From Paracentrotus lividus (lineage: Eukaryota > Echinodermata > Echinoidea > Camarodonta > Echinidae), in contig CALNVZ010003434.1 of the NCBI GenBank assembly GCA_940671915.1, positions 21,772,526 to 21,836,525 of the forward strand: a stretch of DNA of 64,000 nucleotides, written 5' to 3'. The position numbers and the translations under genes were made by a program. Within the stretch, counting starts at the first letter, position 1; each line of letters starts with the position of its first letter. Under the pieces are notes generated by a model. The model did no database searches, was not told the DNA's origin, and saw nothing but the letters and a program-made list of their open reading frames with translations. Shown here piece by piece: positions 1-10,257 of the stretch.

Positions 1-474
1 TTCATCCTCCCTTGGATGTTTTCTGCATTTGCGGAATCTCCGTACTGATACCTTTCCTGATTTGATCTCACTCATGGCTATAACCTCATGATCACTGAAG
101 CCTTCCCACTGAGCATGCTTGGTTTGGCAAGTTGTACAAAGATACTTGCCGCAGTCTTGACAATAGACTATAGCTTGGGATTTCTCTTCAGATTTACAAT
201 TGGTGCAGACCTGATGTTGATTCTCTATATCCTCTATGAGAGACTTCAAGGCCAGATTGTCCTGTAACTGATTTACATCATGCTTAACAACCTTGGTATC
301 AACTTTGCAGACTGGACATTGCACCATCTGCCCCTTGCAATAGTATAGGAGGCTGTCTAGGCATGTCTTACAGAATGTGTGGGAGCAAGACAGGATCTTT
401 GGGTCCGTGAAGATGTTAAGGCATACAGGACATTCCAGACTTTGAGTACGGACATGTTTCAATCCACCCTCCAT
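1..474 (-). CDS. TRIM-family RING/B-box protein, N-terminal coding exon (partial)
   Basis: The exon reads open from an ATG at 474 down to the window edge (158 codons, no stop). Residues 15-56 form a C3HC4 RING finger: C15, C18, C30, H32, C35, C38, C53, C56. Residues 90-129 form a B-box 1 (C90, C93, C105, C108, C113, C116, H120, H129). A second B-box begins at C150-x2-H153. RING followed by two B-boxes defines TRIM proteins, normally ubiquitin E3 ligases; the coiled coil and any NHL, filamin or PRY-SPRY end lie outside the window. Just upstream on the minus strand a pyrimidine-rich stretch ending in CAG (about 485-500) looks like a 3' splice site, so an intron probably interrupts the 5' UTR. 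The family call is firm; the subfamily cannot be decided here. Confidence 0.9.
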   Translation of the reverse strand, partial: MEGGLKHVRTQSLECPVCLNIFTDPKILSCSHTFCKTCLDSLLYYCKGQMVQCPVCKVDTKVVKHDVNQLQDNLALKSLIEDIENQHQVCTNCKSEEKSQAIVYCQDCGKYLCTTCQTKHAQWEGFSDHEVIAMSEIKSGKVSVRRFRKCRKHPREDE

Positions 475-687
475 CTTTTAGAATTCTGAAAGAGTTAAGA
501 GATTGAAAAAAAAAATTTTAAACCTTGATGCCATATCTCCATGTCGTGCACCTATCTGGGCAATTATGGAGTGACATTCATTTTCTGATTATTTTGTTAG
601 TTATGACTTAAAACTTGAGCCCATGTCCGGTCATGGAGTGACATCTGTTTTCCTGGTATTTTTTTCTGAGGAGAAATGCCAAAGTTT

Positions 688-1351
688 GTTAGAGTCAGAG
701 GCGGCGGAACCAGGGGGGCAGGGGGGGCACTGTGACCCCCCACTTTTTCATCCACCCGTAAAGTTCCCCTTTTCCTGACTAAAAAGTGCCCCTTTTCTTA
801 GCTAATAAAATGCCATTTTTATAGTAAAAAGGGGCATTTTTATTACTAAAAAGGGGCACTTTTAATACAAAAAAGTGCCCCTTGTTACTCCATATGTCTC
901 TTAAAACCAAAATTTTCGGCTCGCGCTTCGCGCTCGCGGATACTAAATAGGGTCTATAATGCACAATGAACTCCATTTCTAAGCTCATAATTTTCAACTC
1001 GAGCATCGCGCTCGCGGTTACTAAATAGATTATACAATGCACAATTAACTCAAATTTTCAGCTCGCGCTTCGCGCTCGCGGATGCTAAATATGGTCTATA
1101 ATGAACAATTATCTCAAAATTTTCGGCTCGCGCTTCGCGCTCGCATACCTTTTGTTTATCATTGATAAGATACAAAGCCATTAAAAATTTTAAAAGCAAA
1201 AATTTAAAGGCAAATTTTCTGCGAACCCCTACTTATCTGAATATTTTTCTTATAAAGCCTCTAGTCTCAAGTGCCCCCTTTTTAGAAAAAGTGCCCCTTT
1301 TTCATCGTGACCCCCCACTTTCGAATTCGTTCCGCCGCCTCTGGTTAGAGT
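688..1351. mobile_element. Non-autonomous DNA transposon with 15-bp TIRs and 8-bp target duplication
   Basis: Perfect terminal inverted repeats cagaggcggcggaac lie at 696-710 and 1329-1343. They are flanked by an exact 8-bp direct repeat gttagagt (688-695 and 1344-1351). The 648-bp element has no transposase ORF. Its middle (about 912-1150) holds four imperfect copies of a 60-80-bp unit centred on the CpG-rich near-palindrome gctcgcgcttcgcgctcgc followed by an AT-rich spacer. Next to each end are G/C runs and poorly diverged 'aaagtgcccc' words. An 8-bp duplication is typical of hAT and P superfamilies; which one applies is inference. Confidence 0.85.
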
Positions 1352-2870
1352 AGTTCATCATAATTACATTAATCAAAAAAAAATCGGCGAAAAGTGACTA
1401 GATTGAGAATAAGAGGCATTTAAAGCACCATAGTTCTATAATTATGTGCAAACTTGGGTTTGATCATTGATTCAGCACAACAAAACTGAATCCCATAATT
1501 TGTTTAACTAAAATACCGGCAATTGGCTGTATTGTAAATTTCAGATCTTAACTAAAATACCGGTAATTGGCTGTATTGTAAATTTCAGATCCTAACGTTC
1601 AAAGGCACAGGGCCACATTAAAGCTTCAGCTCCATGACCACATTTTGGCACCTATTGCATTATACAGGGTGCCCCAGATTAGAGTAAGGACCATGTCCAT
1701 GAGATTGGAGTTAAAATAATATTGGTGCAAGCTAGACTCTATATTTTTGTATAAAAGAACAATGATTTCATTTAAATTTCCAAGTCACATATTTCCAAAA
1801 TACGATGTCTATACTTTACTATTGACCTCGTGGACCAAACTGCCATATTTTGGGAAAATTTAGCAACCTGGTCAATGTTTTTCTATCATAAGGTTTTTCT
1901 CTCCTTTTTGCAATAGCTTTCAGCACCAAAATTAAGTAGTAGCATATTTCCATGTTATCATCATAAGAAGACAAAATGAATAGGTTTTGGTTAAATTTCA
2001 AATCAAAATCATACCCTATATTGTACATACAGCTGCCAAGCACCATGATTAGGCTGTACTGAAAAACGGCTGTCTGTTAGGCCCTCTTGGTTGCTAAGGA
2101 AACTTCTCAATAATAATTAGTGAAACCAGCTTTGAACCTACCTCAAAATAAATTAAGATAATCTATAGCAGGCGCGGATCCAGGGGGGGGGGGGTCGGAG
2201 GTGGCGAGCACCCCCCCCCCCCCCCCGTAGGATTGGCAGAAATTGAATGATCCCATTCACTTTTGTACACAATCCTTCTTTTTATTTTCTTTGGACCCCC
2301 CCCCCCCTGTAGAAAAAGTGAATAACCTTTTTTTTTGGGGGGGGATGCCACCTTGACTTGCCTTGAGCTTCTCAAGATGGATCCCCTACATTTTCATTTT
2401 TTCTGCATTGACTTTCCATTGGGATAAAACTGCCACAGTAAGGTACTTCCCAGTGCAATTTCACGGTTGAGTGAGCATGCAGCAAAAATTGCCCAAACTA
2501 CGATTTTTGCTTCTTTGCCATGGTATAATCGATCAAATATGAGGGAATTCCCGTATTGGAAGTGTACATGTATGCAACCAATATCCATTCATTCACAGTT
2601 GAATGAACCCATTAAATAACAAAAAAATAGGCCATTTTAGAATAGAAGAGGTATTGCAGTAATTTTATGCATTAGAAAGCATCTCAATAACTTTTTTGGG
2701 GGTTGTAAATATTCTTTGGCACGTGTCAATGATCCTATGGCATTTATTTACAAATTCATGCTTCAGTGAGCACGTGAGACTGGAAAAGCCCTTTTCTCAC
2801 GTATGGACTAGGCTAAAATTCAAATTCTTACTTTGATTGAATATAACAATTCTTTTCAGGGAGTAGGCCT
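1352..2870. other. Non-coding stretch with a small tandem duplication
   Basis: No coding exon is recognisable. A 44-bp unit is present twice in tandem at 1504-1547 and 1548-1591, nearly identical. At about 2169-2390 lies a poly-G/poly-C-rich segment that starts with caggcgcggatcca and ends near a reversed ggatcc word. It resembles the short MITE family found at 15644 and 42063, but its right end is not clear. Confidence 0.5.
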
Positions 2871-4705
2871 AGGTCTAGATCTATATCTACTTTTGATTTT
2901 ATTTTCACAAAAATCCTGAGCTTTCACGCCTCAGTGGGCACAAGATACAAAAAAAATCATGCCAATGCGAAGAAAGTTTGGGGCTTCCTCATGCCTGTCA
3001 TGGTTCAGTGACTTTTCGAATACGTAATTTGAATCAAGATCTTGTTAGTTAGAGATCAGCTGAAGCTGTGAGCCAAGTTTCATGACATAACTCACAGTAG
3101 AAATAAAAATAATCATCAATGAAATTGGCCAAATTTCACATTTGTCAGGTATTGATTTTATCCTCCATTGAGTTGACTTTATGTAACAGTTAACAGTTAG
3201 GCCTAACGTTAAAAGTTACAGAGGTTTAACAAAAGTTTAACAAAAGTGAAATTTGGCATATTTTAATTTTCAGTTTGGCATGATCGTGATTGAGGAAACC
3301 ACCATTCACTTTGTAGATCTACAGCAGCGCTTCACGGTCACACGCATTGGTTTCCTCTTTCCAATTCCACCCCATTCACTTGTGTACAACTCTTGAGCAA
3401 GTGGTTTCCGAAACGACGATAAGGCCTTCAGTTTTTGTCCATTTGACTGTGAATCATTTCATCAAACTTTGCACATAGATCTAGCTTTCACAGGGGGGCG
3501 TTTCACGAAACCATGGACAAGTTAGTCATATCTTTATCCACCAACCACGTAGTTAGCTCCAATCTTACTAAGTCGGTTACACAAAGCTCTTCCAAGCTCG
3601 ACAATTTGTAATATCGATATTATCGGAGATGATGTCATCGAGCAATAGCCTTAATCACGGTTTCGCTGATATTTAGACATTGTGGTTTAGCAAAATTTTC
3701 AATATTATCGAAATTGAAGTGATAAAATCGGTCAATAACAGTATGAAAGCTCATAAAATTATGTATAATTTATATAATATGAATTAAAACGCACAATGTT
3801 TCTTACTGCATATATTTACAAGGTGTCAATCATGAAATTAATAAGACCACGTCAGAACATGAGATGGGTACCCCCGGATGCGCTAATTTCATAGTTTCGT
3901 AAATCAGACTATAAAAAAGTACGCTAGCTGAAAATGGAGCTAGATTGAGGTTTTTTCCTAAATTTTCTGTTTGCTCACAAAAAGAAATTAATAGTGCATT
4001 GTAATTTAAAAAGAAATCTATTCAAAATTATTAATTTTGGGACTAATAGATCGATTTTAACTACCAACGTAGTCTCTGGGGGTCTCTTTATTTAGCTTTA
4101 TGGTAAGCTGAATAATGCTTTTGCAATTTATTCAATTTTATTTCTTGATTGGATATATTACGAGATATTATTTCTTTATTGGATATAAAAATCACTTAAT
4201 TGTTAACAACCATTTATTTTCTAGATATTAGACCAAAATCCTGAGGTTGCCATATTTTGTATGAACAAAAATGAGAAAATCGAGATTGTCGCGGCAAATG
4301 CAATTCGCCCAAACCGATCGCTTGCCATAAATTGCGTTTGATTGACGTATCAGCGCTCTCCAAAAGATATGACAGGTCCGGAGCTGTCATAAGTATTTAG
4401 TCAGCTTGTTGTCCACGATCTTGTCAGAGAGGGCGCTTCGTGGAACCCGCTAGTGGACAAGTTGTTCACTATCTCCGATTTAGTCAAGAAGTTAGACTTA
4501 TGACGGTTTCGTGAAACGCCCCCCTGGTTTCTAACTAACATGATCTTTATTCAAATTACGTATTCAAAAAGTCACTGAACCATGACGAAGACCCAAACCT
4601 TCTTCTAAAGTTCTAACAGTTAATTTTAATGATTTTCTTGTATCTTGTGCCCATTATTGGCCTTGAATGAGGCGTGAAACATTGGGATTTTTAGTAGATC
4701 TACCA
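2871..4705. mobile_element. Long imperfect inverted-repeat element hosting a second transposon
   Basis: The left arm (about 2905-3055) and right arm (about 4531-4700) are reverse complements of one another. Shared words include gtttcacgcctca, gggcacaagatac, catggttcagtgacttt and aatacgtaatttgaat. The arms differ by indels and substitutions, so the structure is old. It carries no ORF. Nearly all the sequence between the arms' inner ends is explained by a separate TIR element at 3493-4524. Outer ends and target duplication are not resolved. Confidence 0.55.
3493..4524. mobile_element. TIR DNA transposon family A, copy 1 (non-autonomous)
   Basis: Both ends read ggggggcgtttcacgaaac inward (3493-3511 and the complement ending at 4524). 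The 1032-bp body matches the reverse complement of 10258-11537. Shared landmarks include the stretch with gacttagtaagattgg and the segment gcgatcggtttgggcgaat. There is no transposase ORF. Copy 1 preserves the empty site of the MITE inserted in copy 2. The TIR runs two bases further (CAG) at both ends of this copy but not in copy 2; no clear target-site duplication was found. Confidence 0.8.
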
Positions 4706-5027
4706 TCAGAGAGGTTGTTCTCTAGTAAAATTTGCCACAAGACACCAGTGAAAGACATCAAGCACAACTTGCCACAAGCCAAGAAGACGGTACGGGCCAC
4801 TCCACCCGGTACCGTACCCGATCGACGCCGACCGTGCTGGCAGTTCTTTTTCCAGTTCCAAGTCAAGACCACGTGCACCACAAGACGGGCACAAGTTATA
4901 AAAATTCAAGAATTAAAACATTCTGAAAAATATTCATCGATCATAAGTCAACGTAAGCAATGGAGGCAAACTTTATATTATTCCACTTACCTTTCAAAAA
5001 AGCTCTGATTTCACACAAAACAATAGG

Positions 5028-5185
5028 CGCCATTAGTTAGACAAGTAGCTAGGGTTAATTAAATAAAGAAATATACTGGACAACTTTGAGGTAACGTTGT
5101 AACTTTATTTACCCGACCGTGGCTAAGAGAGCGACCACAGATGGCGCACTTTCACATTCAACATAATCCAATGAATATATTGGCG
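5028..5185 (-). repeat. 3' LTR of the minus-strand element
   Basis: 158-bp direct repeat identical, as read, to 9031-9188. It begins cgccattag and ends atattggcg on the plus strand. On the minus strand it includes aaataaag, a candidate polyadenylation signal. Confidence 0.8.
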
Positions 5186-5191
5186 TGACTA

Positions 5192-5209
5192 CTTTTTCCT
5201 CTTTCCTTC
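5192..5209 (-). other. Polypurine tract
   Basis: On the minus strand this is an 18-base purine run, gaaggaaagaggaaaaag, ending six bases before the 3' LTR. This is the normal plus-strand priming site of LTR elements and it fixes the element's direction. Confidence 0.7.
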
Positions 5210-6603
5210 AATTTTTGGAATATAAACAAACACTATCTGAACTCATTATACACTGTAGCCTATACAGACAGTAATAAACTGATCACATATAAATTCTCTA
5301 CACCAGGTGAATTATTATGGCAATTGTATAGATCATTTGCTGACAAACATACACAAACTTAAAGAAACATTCTAACCAACTAAACTGAACGTTGTAACTA
5401 TAAATTCAACTAACACTTTCAAACATATGAACTGAACATACTTGTATACGGGATGGTTATCGGATATGATTTCACCCAATAACATTAAAACTATTATTAT
5501 CACATCTCTTATACTCCTCTACAAGCATGAAATAGAGAAATACATGTATTAAAAGAACAACCAGTCACTGCAAGGTTGCATAAAAATAATCACAATTGGT
5601 GGATCCATAAGAAATAGAAAGATCCGACATAATTATTTCAGACCTACAAGGATATTTAAACTGATAAATAATTTTTAGAACATTTGTGTTACAAATCGTT
5701 ATCAAACTCTAACCAAACTGTGACAGCTTATAATTGTATAACTAAACTAAAACCAACATTATTGTACACAAGTTATATGAATAACATCAAGATATATACC
5801 TGTTTAAAGACGAATTGATCATATTCAATATAATGTGAAAAAAGAATCCTTCACCAACAGGCCTAAAATCAGGGTACTTCAAAACAACCTGTGTAATCAG
5901 GGGAAAGTCCCATGGTATAATATAACTTAAACCCAAATGAATGGCTTAGTATTAAGACATGATACCATATAGCTAAACCACAAAGCATTATTCCAAGCCT
6001 GAAATACCTACTAAAAAACACCAGTTAATAATATTATTGTTCACACTACCCTCTCATTATATAAAATTACATAACATTTCTGACGGACAAAAACATGTCA
6101 AGAGCAAATTTTATACAGGAAGGCACAAATAATAGAACATCAAATTTAAACGACTTAAAAAGGGTAAAAATTATGCTTCTACCAAAGGATGACTATAGTA
6201 ATTACACATAATCAAATCACATGAACAAATTTGAAAATAAAACTATTGTAACAGAGTCTCTCAGGTAAAAGGGGACTAGACTGTAAAACAATCTAGAATC
6301 ATGCAGTGATAATGTCCAAAAGTCTCTGTTCCATGGAGGAATGGAGGGAGCTGGTAATTAGCACACAGAGCAGCATGCTATTTGGGGCACTATGGTCCAT
6401 GGGATAAGGGAGCCAGCATGCAGGGAGCTACCAGACAAGGGGTGTTCCTACCATAGGGGGAAGGGACTGTGTCCATCAAGGGTCTTACTAGGGGAAATAT
6501 GGTCAATGGAAGAACATCAAGTCCATATAACGTCCAAAGAGATCGTAGCTTGGTAGTCTTCCGAATGGTCACAATGGTTGGTACAATGCCGTTGTCGGAT
6601 CTG

Positions 6604-8871
6604 CTATGTAGGTAAGCATCGTCGGTGTTGGAGAACCAGTCCAAGGTGGTAACCCTCTAGATGTATGGATTGGTAGGGTCTTCGGCCAAGGAAAACATCA
6701 CCTGGGTCAGGGGAAGAAGGAGAGGCTCTTCCATCGGGTAGGTTTATCTTTGCACTAGGTGTGCGAAGCGGGACCGACAGATCAGTTGGAGGATGATCGG
6801 AGGTAGTATGTGTGCTGTCTGGAGGACGACAGGGAAGGGTACTGTCGGCAGAGGTGAAACCACAATCGCTAACACAAACTGGAGTAATGACCTCTGGTCG
6901 ACATGGGGCCTGCGATGTGAGTGCTAGCGAGGTCAATGGATCGTGATGCGGCTTGGTCATAGTAGGTGTCGAGAGCGGCAACGAACAAGCTTGCATAGTC
7001 AAGGTACAACTGCCGCTGTTCAAGCTTTGCTTGCATGGAGGCACAACGATTCCATCATTGTCGACGATACAGCTGCCTATCGCAATGTCGGACTGCAGAC
7101 CGATCGAAGGCGCACTGGACACGATCGTATCGCTACTACCAATGTTACAAGACGGATCTCGAGGTAACATAAATCCTTGTTCTACTACGGCATTACTATC
7201 GAGACGGTGATCTATAACCATACAGGTACTATTGAAAGCAGTGATTGCGCAAGACGGAGACACGGCTGGTAAAGTCGCATCAGGCAATGTCACATCCGGT
7301 GAAGTCTGATCAGAAGACAATGCAACAGACACTTCGAGAGAGTGGGCAACACTGTCAAACTCATTTACACTTGAGAACTCCTGGGAAAGGTCATTACCGG
7401 GAGGTGGTGGACACAGCTCATTAGGAGTGGACTGTATGCTATTCTCTAGATCATCACAATCACTTATACTAGTAGTACCATCCATTGAGCACCCTGCAGA
7501 AATTGACACATGAAAAGCGCTTTCATCAGGCAAATACAAACTGGTACAATGTTCATTCAAAGGGGGCTGAATGATCTTAGTGGCATGCAAGGTCTCGTTC
7601 GCATTAAACCCCTCATTGAACAACCCATGATTTTGTTTTCTTTCATCTCCTCTCTCTACACGGTGATGACTATCATCTCTAAGGGACTCTCTTGCGTTAA
7701 CCTCAACTTCACCAGTCACATTACATCTATGCTTAGCATTCCATTGCAGCACAGAAATGCCATCCATGACACCATCATTCTCATAGGGCCCTTCATGCGT
7801 CACATGATCTTTATTGGGATCTCTCATATCTCCTCTGTGACTACGGCTCACAATACACACAGTATCATCATCGCAACTTTCCCTTCCCATAACCTCACGT
7901 TGGCTGATCTCATATTCACTATCTCTCAGGTTAACACAACACTGTGTCACATGCTTGTCATTTGTGTTACTATCCAATCTAGGAATCATATCCACACTGA
8001 TCTCATGCATTTCATTCCTCATCTCCCCATTCTCATGAGACATGCATTTGTGAGCGTCACCAGACAACAATCCACACTCGCATCCATTTGTCTTAGTGAT
8101 GTTAGTCGGTTTGTATTGGTGCACTGTTGTACATGTAGTCCCTAGTGTACTATGAGCAGTCAGTGTAGGATCATTAGTAACATCCAACTCATATGTGGTG
8201 CTGTGATTGTTAATGTTTATACTCTCACACACTTCCTCTCGACCCTGAATGAACGATGGAGATATGAAGTCACGAACTTGGCGCCGAGATTGAGAGGATA
8301 ATGGGCCATAATAATAGGCGACGTCATCTCCAAACATGATCTGATGCTTAGAGGGACGGATTGACACATCGTTCTGTACCAGGAAAGGGGCTCCACCAAC
8401 AACATCGGCATCAGCAACCTCAAGGTAGTGATCTTGGACTACCACACCCTCAAACCACAGCTCACAACCCTCGAAAATCAATGTGAATCGAGTCAAACCG
8501 ACAAGTTGAGTCTGATCAACAAGACTAGACAATGGAACATTATTATCACACAAATGATCATCGTACCCAACATCGTCAACAATTACATCAAAACCGAAAT
8601 GATCAGCAACAGATTCTGTGATTAGATTGATTTGAGAGCCACTTCGTAATTCTACAGAAATTTCATGATTTTCAAGTGTATTGGCAAAGAAATAAGGCTT
8701 TGATTTAGAATTAGAATTAGATCTATGTACAATCTGTCCGCTTGCAGATGATTCATGCAAAATTAATTGCGATGGCCTGCTAGTCGGATGCCAGGCCCTA
8801 TTGCTAGGCGTAACAAGCATCGCGACTGCTGCACTGGCCGATGCAGCCTTAGCCTTAGGGTGAACACACAT
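6604..8871 (-). CDS. Retrotransposon ORF with degenerate retropepsin-like domain (755 aa)
   Basis: The ORF fills most of the LTR element's interior and begins 159 bp after the 5' LTR. Residues about 62-182 resemble the clan AA protease domain of Ty3/gypsy-type polyproteins: a hydrophobic strand then NLI at 82-84, and the block DADVVGGAPF (154-163) followed by NDVSIRPSKHQI, which in relatives marks the second half of the fold. The catalytic D-S/T-G triad is replaced by R76-S77-G78, so proteolysis is unlikely. Residues about 190-755 are rich in Ser, Thr, Asp, His and Cys with no recognised domain. No gag zinc knuckle precedes the protease and no RT follows it. An in-frame stop lies about 40 codons upstream of the chosen ATG. 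The uninterrupted frame argues for recent activity or recent insertion. The plus-strand ORFs here are antisense shadows. Confidence 0.75.
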   Translation of the reverse strand: MCVHPKAKAASASAAVAMLVTPSNRAWHPTSRPSQLILHESSASGQIVHRSNSNSKSKPYFFANTLENHEISVELRSGSQINLITESVADHFGFDVIVDDVGYDDHLCDNNVPLSSLVDQTQLVGLTRFTLIFEGCELWFEGVVVQDHYLEVADADVVGGAPFLVQNDVSIRPSKHQIMFGDDVAYYYGPLSSQSRRQVRDFISPSFIQGREEVCESININNHSTTYELDVTNDPTLTAHSTLGTTCTTVHQYKPTNITKTNGCECGLLSGDAHKCMSHENGEMRNEMHEISVDMIPRLDSNTNDKHVTQCCVNLRDSEYEISQREVMGRESCDDDTVCIVSRSHRGDMRDPNKDHVTHEGPYENDGVMDGISVLQWNAKHRCNVTGEVEVNARESLRDDSHHRVERGDERKQNHGLFNEGFNANETLHATKIIQPPLNEHCTSLYLPDESAFHVSISAGCSMDGTTSISDCDDLENSIQSTPNELCPPPPGNDLSQEFSSVNEFDSVAHSLEVSVALSSDQTSPDVTLPDATLPAVSPSCAITAFNSTCMVIDHRLDSNAVVEQGFMLPRDPSCNIGSSDTIVSSAPSIGLQSDIAIGSCIVDNDGIVVPPCKQSLNSGSCTLTMQACSLPLSTPTMTKPHHDPLTSLALTSQAPCRPEVITPVCVSDCGFTSADSTLPCRPPDSTHTTSDHPPTDLSVPLRTPSAKINLPDGRASPSSPDPGDVFLGRRPYQSIHLEGYHLGLVLQHRRCLPT

Positions 8872-9015
8872 TTCTGTGCGAGTGGGACTAATAATAGTTA
8901 ATACAACGTAATTGCAGGGAACCTCTCGTTTACCACCGATAGAACACGGCGTGCCCAGCCCAATTTATAGGTTTATATTACTTTGGTAGCGTGTTAACTC
9001 GATGGGTGAGATCAG

Positions 9016-9030
9016 ACCAAGCTGTCACCA
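9016..9030 (-). other. Primer-binding-site-like sequence
   Basis: Minus-strand tggtgacagcttggt directly abuts the 5' LTR. Its TGG start matches the complement of a tRNA CCA tail. The priming tRNA cannot be named from sequence alone. Confidence 0.6.
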
Positions 9031-9188
9031 CGCCATTAGTTAGACAAGTAGCTAGGGTTAATTAAATAAAGAAATATACTGGACAACTTTGAGGTAACGT
9101 TGTAACTTTATTTACCCGACCGTGGCTAAGAGAGCGACCACAGATGGCGCACTTTCACATTCAACATAATCCAATGAATATATTGGCG
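9031..9188 (-). repeat. 5' LTR of the minus-strand element
   Basis: Identical, as read, to 5028-5185. In minus orientation this copy is upstream of the ORF and would carry the promoter. No certain TATA box could be chosen in it. Confidence 0.8.
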
Positions 9189-9392
9189 AGGGGCCTCCTT
9201 GGAATCGAGGAGAAATGATTGAAGACCGAATAAACGAAGTCTCAGCTCAGCGATCGGGCCATCGAAGCGCAAGCATGCAGCGCAAAGCAAGCATATACTA
9301 TACCGGTAATTAATGAATAGGAAATTTCGAAATGAGAAATATAAATCCCGCGCTCATAAAAAAACGTCATCACATTGTTGTATGAAGCGCGG

Positions 9393-9456
<64 letters not shown>

Positions 9457-10257
9457 AAATATGATGTCACGGAGTTCCTTCATCGTTATCATCTAGGCTT
9501 AGGCCGAGATAAGTTATTCATTTGATGTTTATTATTTAAACTTCATTTTATTTTCTAGACATATATATACATGTCAGTATGTAAGAATAATACAAAATTT
9601 TGAACTTTTTTCCGGGCAATCATGGGAATTCTTTCAACAACAAAAAATAAATAAATAAATTCAGTTACCGGCAGGCCTACAGGCTCTTGTATATTTGTTG
9701 TATTTGCTTTAATTATTTATTCATTTTTATTTTATTTTTTTAAATTTTTTTTGGGGGAAGCATTGGATAACGGGTCAAAGAATTTCAATAAATCCAGATC
9801 TAACATAACGACTATAATTTAATGAATAATTACTTCCTATTTTTTTACATAGAAAATATAATTTGCATTCGGTCACCCCCTCCCCCTACCAAAGTGGATG
9901 AGGCCCATAAGGTTAGAAATAATTTTCTTAGGTGTTAATGATTCTTTTTGGCCTTCGGCCCTCCAAGAGGTCATCATGTATCAGTCATAGGGGTATGCGT
10001 ATGGTTAAGGGCTAGTCGGGGCTCGCTCGTGTAATTTTCCTTGGCACTTTTTTTTTTTTTTTTTCATTTTTTTTTTCTTTTTTTTTTCTTCAATTTTTTA
10101 ATTTTTTATTTTATTTATTTTTTGCTAGGGGGAGGGGCCGGGCCCGTCGGGCCCCCCTGGATCCGCGCCTGATGCTCCAAAGTTGATGATCATAATCCTT
10201 ACCCTAGCCCTAACCCTACTTTTAATCATATCCAAATCATAATCCATGACTGTACCT
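9189..10257. other. Non-coding stretch with a 56-bp poly-A run
   Basis: No gene is visible. 9398-9453 is an unbroken A tract. 10052-10125 is T-rich, followed by a G/C block ending in ggatccgcgcctg (about 10160-10172), the same terminal word as the short MITEs elsewhere in the window. Confidence 0.5.

Larger units (their letters stand above)
5028..9188 (-). mobile_element. Non-autonomous LTR retrotransposon, minus orientation
   Basis: Two direct repeats of 158 bp (5028-5185 and 9031-9188) read as identical and bracket 3845 bp. Read on the minus strand, the upstream repeat is followed at once by tggtgacagcttggt, a primer-binding-site-like sequence starting with TGG. The downstream repeat is preceded by a purine run, as expected of a polypurine tract. 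The repeats contain AATAAA in this orientation. One long ORF (6604-8871) is present, and no reverse transcriptase, RNase H or integrase could be found. About 1.4 kb between the ORF end and the 3' LTR has no coding signal. Identical repeats imply recent insertion. The repeat ends are CGCCA...TGGCG rather than TG...CA, and only agg is shared at both outer flanks, so the exact ends are uncertain. Confidence 0.8.

Noticed and set aside
4667..5008. 113-aa ORF
   Set aside because: Overlaps the inverted-repeat arm and neighbouring sequence; composition and lack of any motif do not support coding.
7510..8145. 211-aa plus-strand ORF
   Set aside because: Antisense shadow of the 755-aa retroelement ORF.
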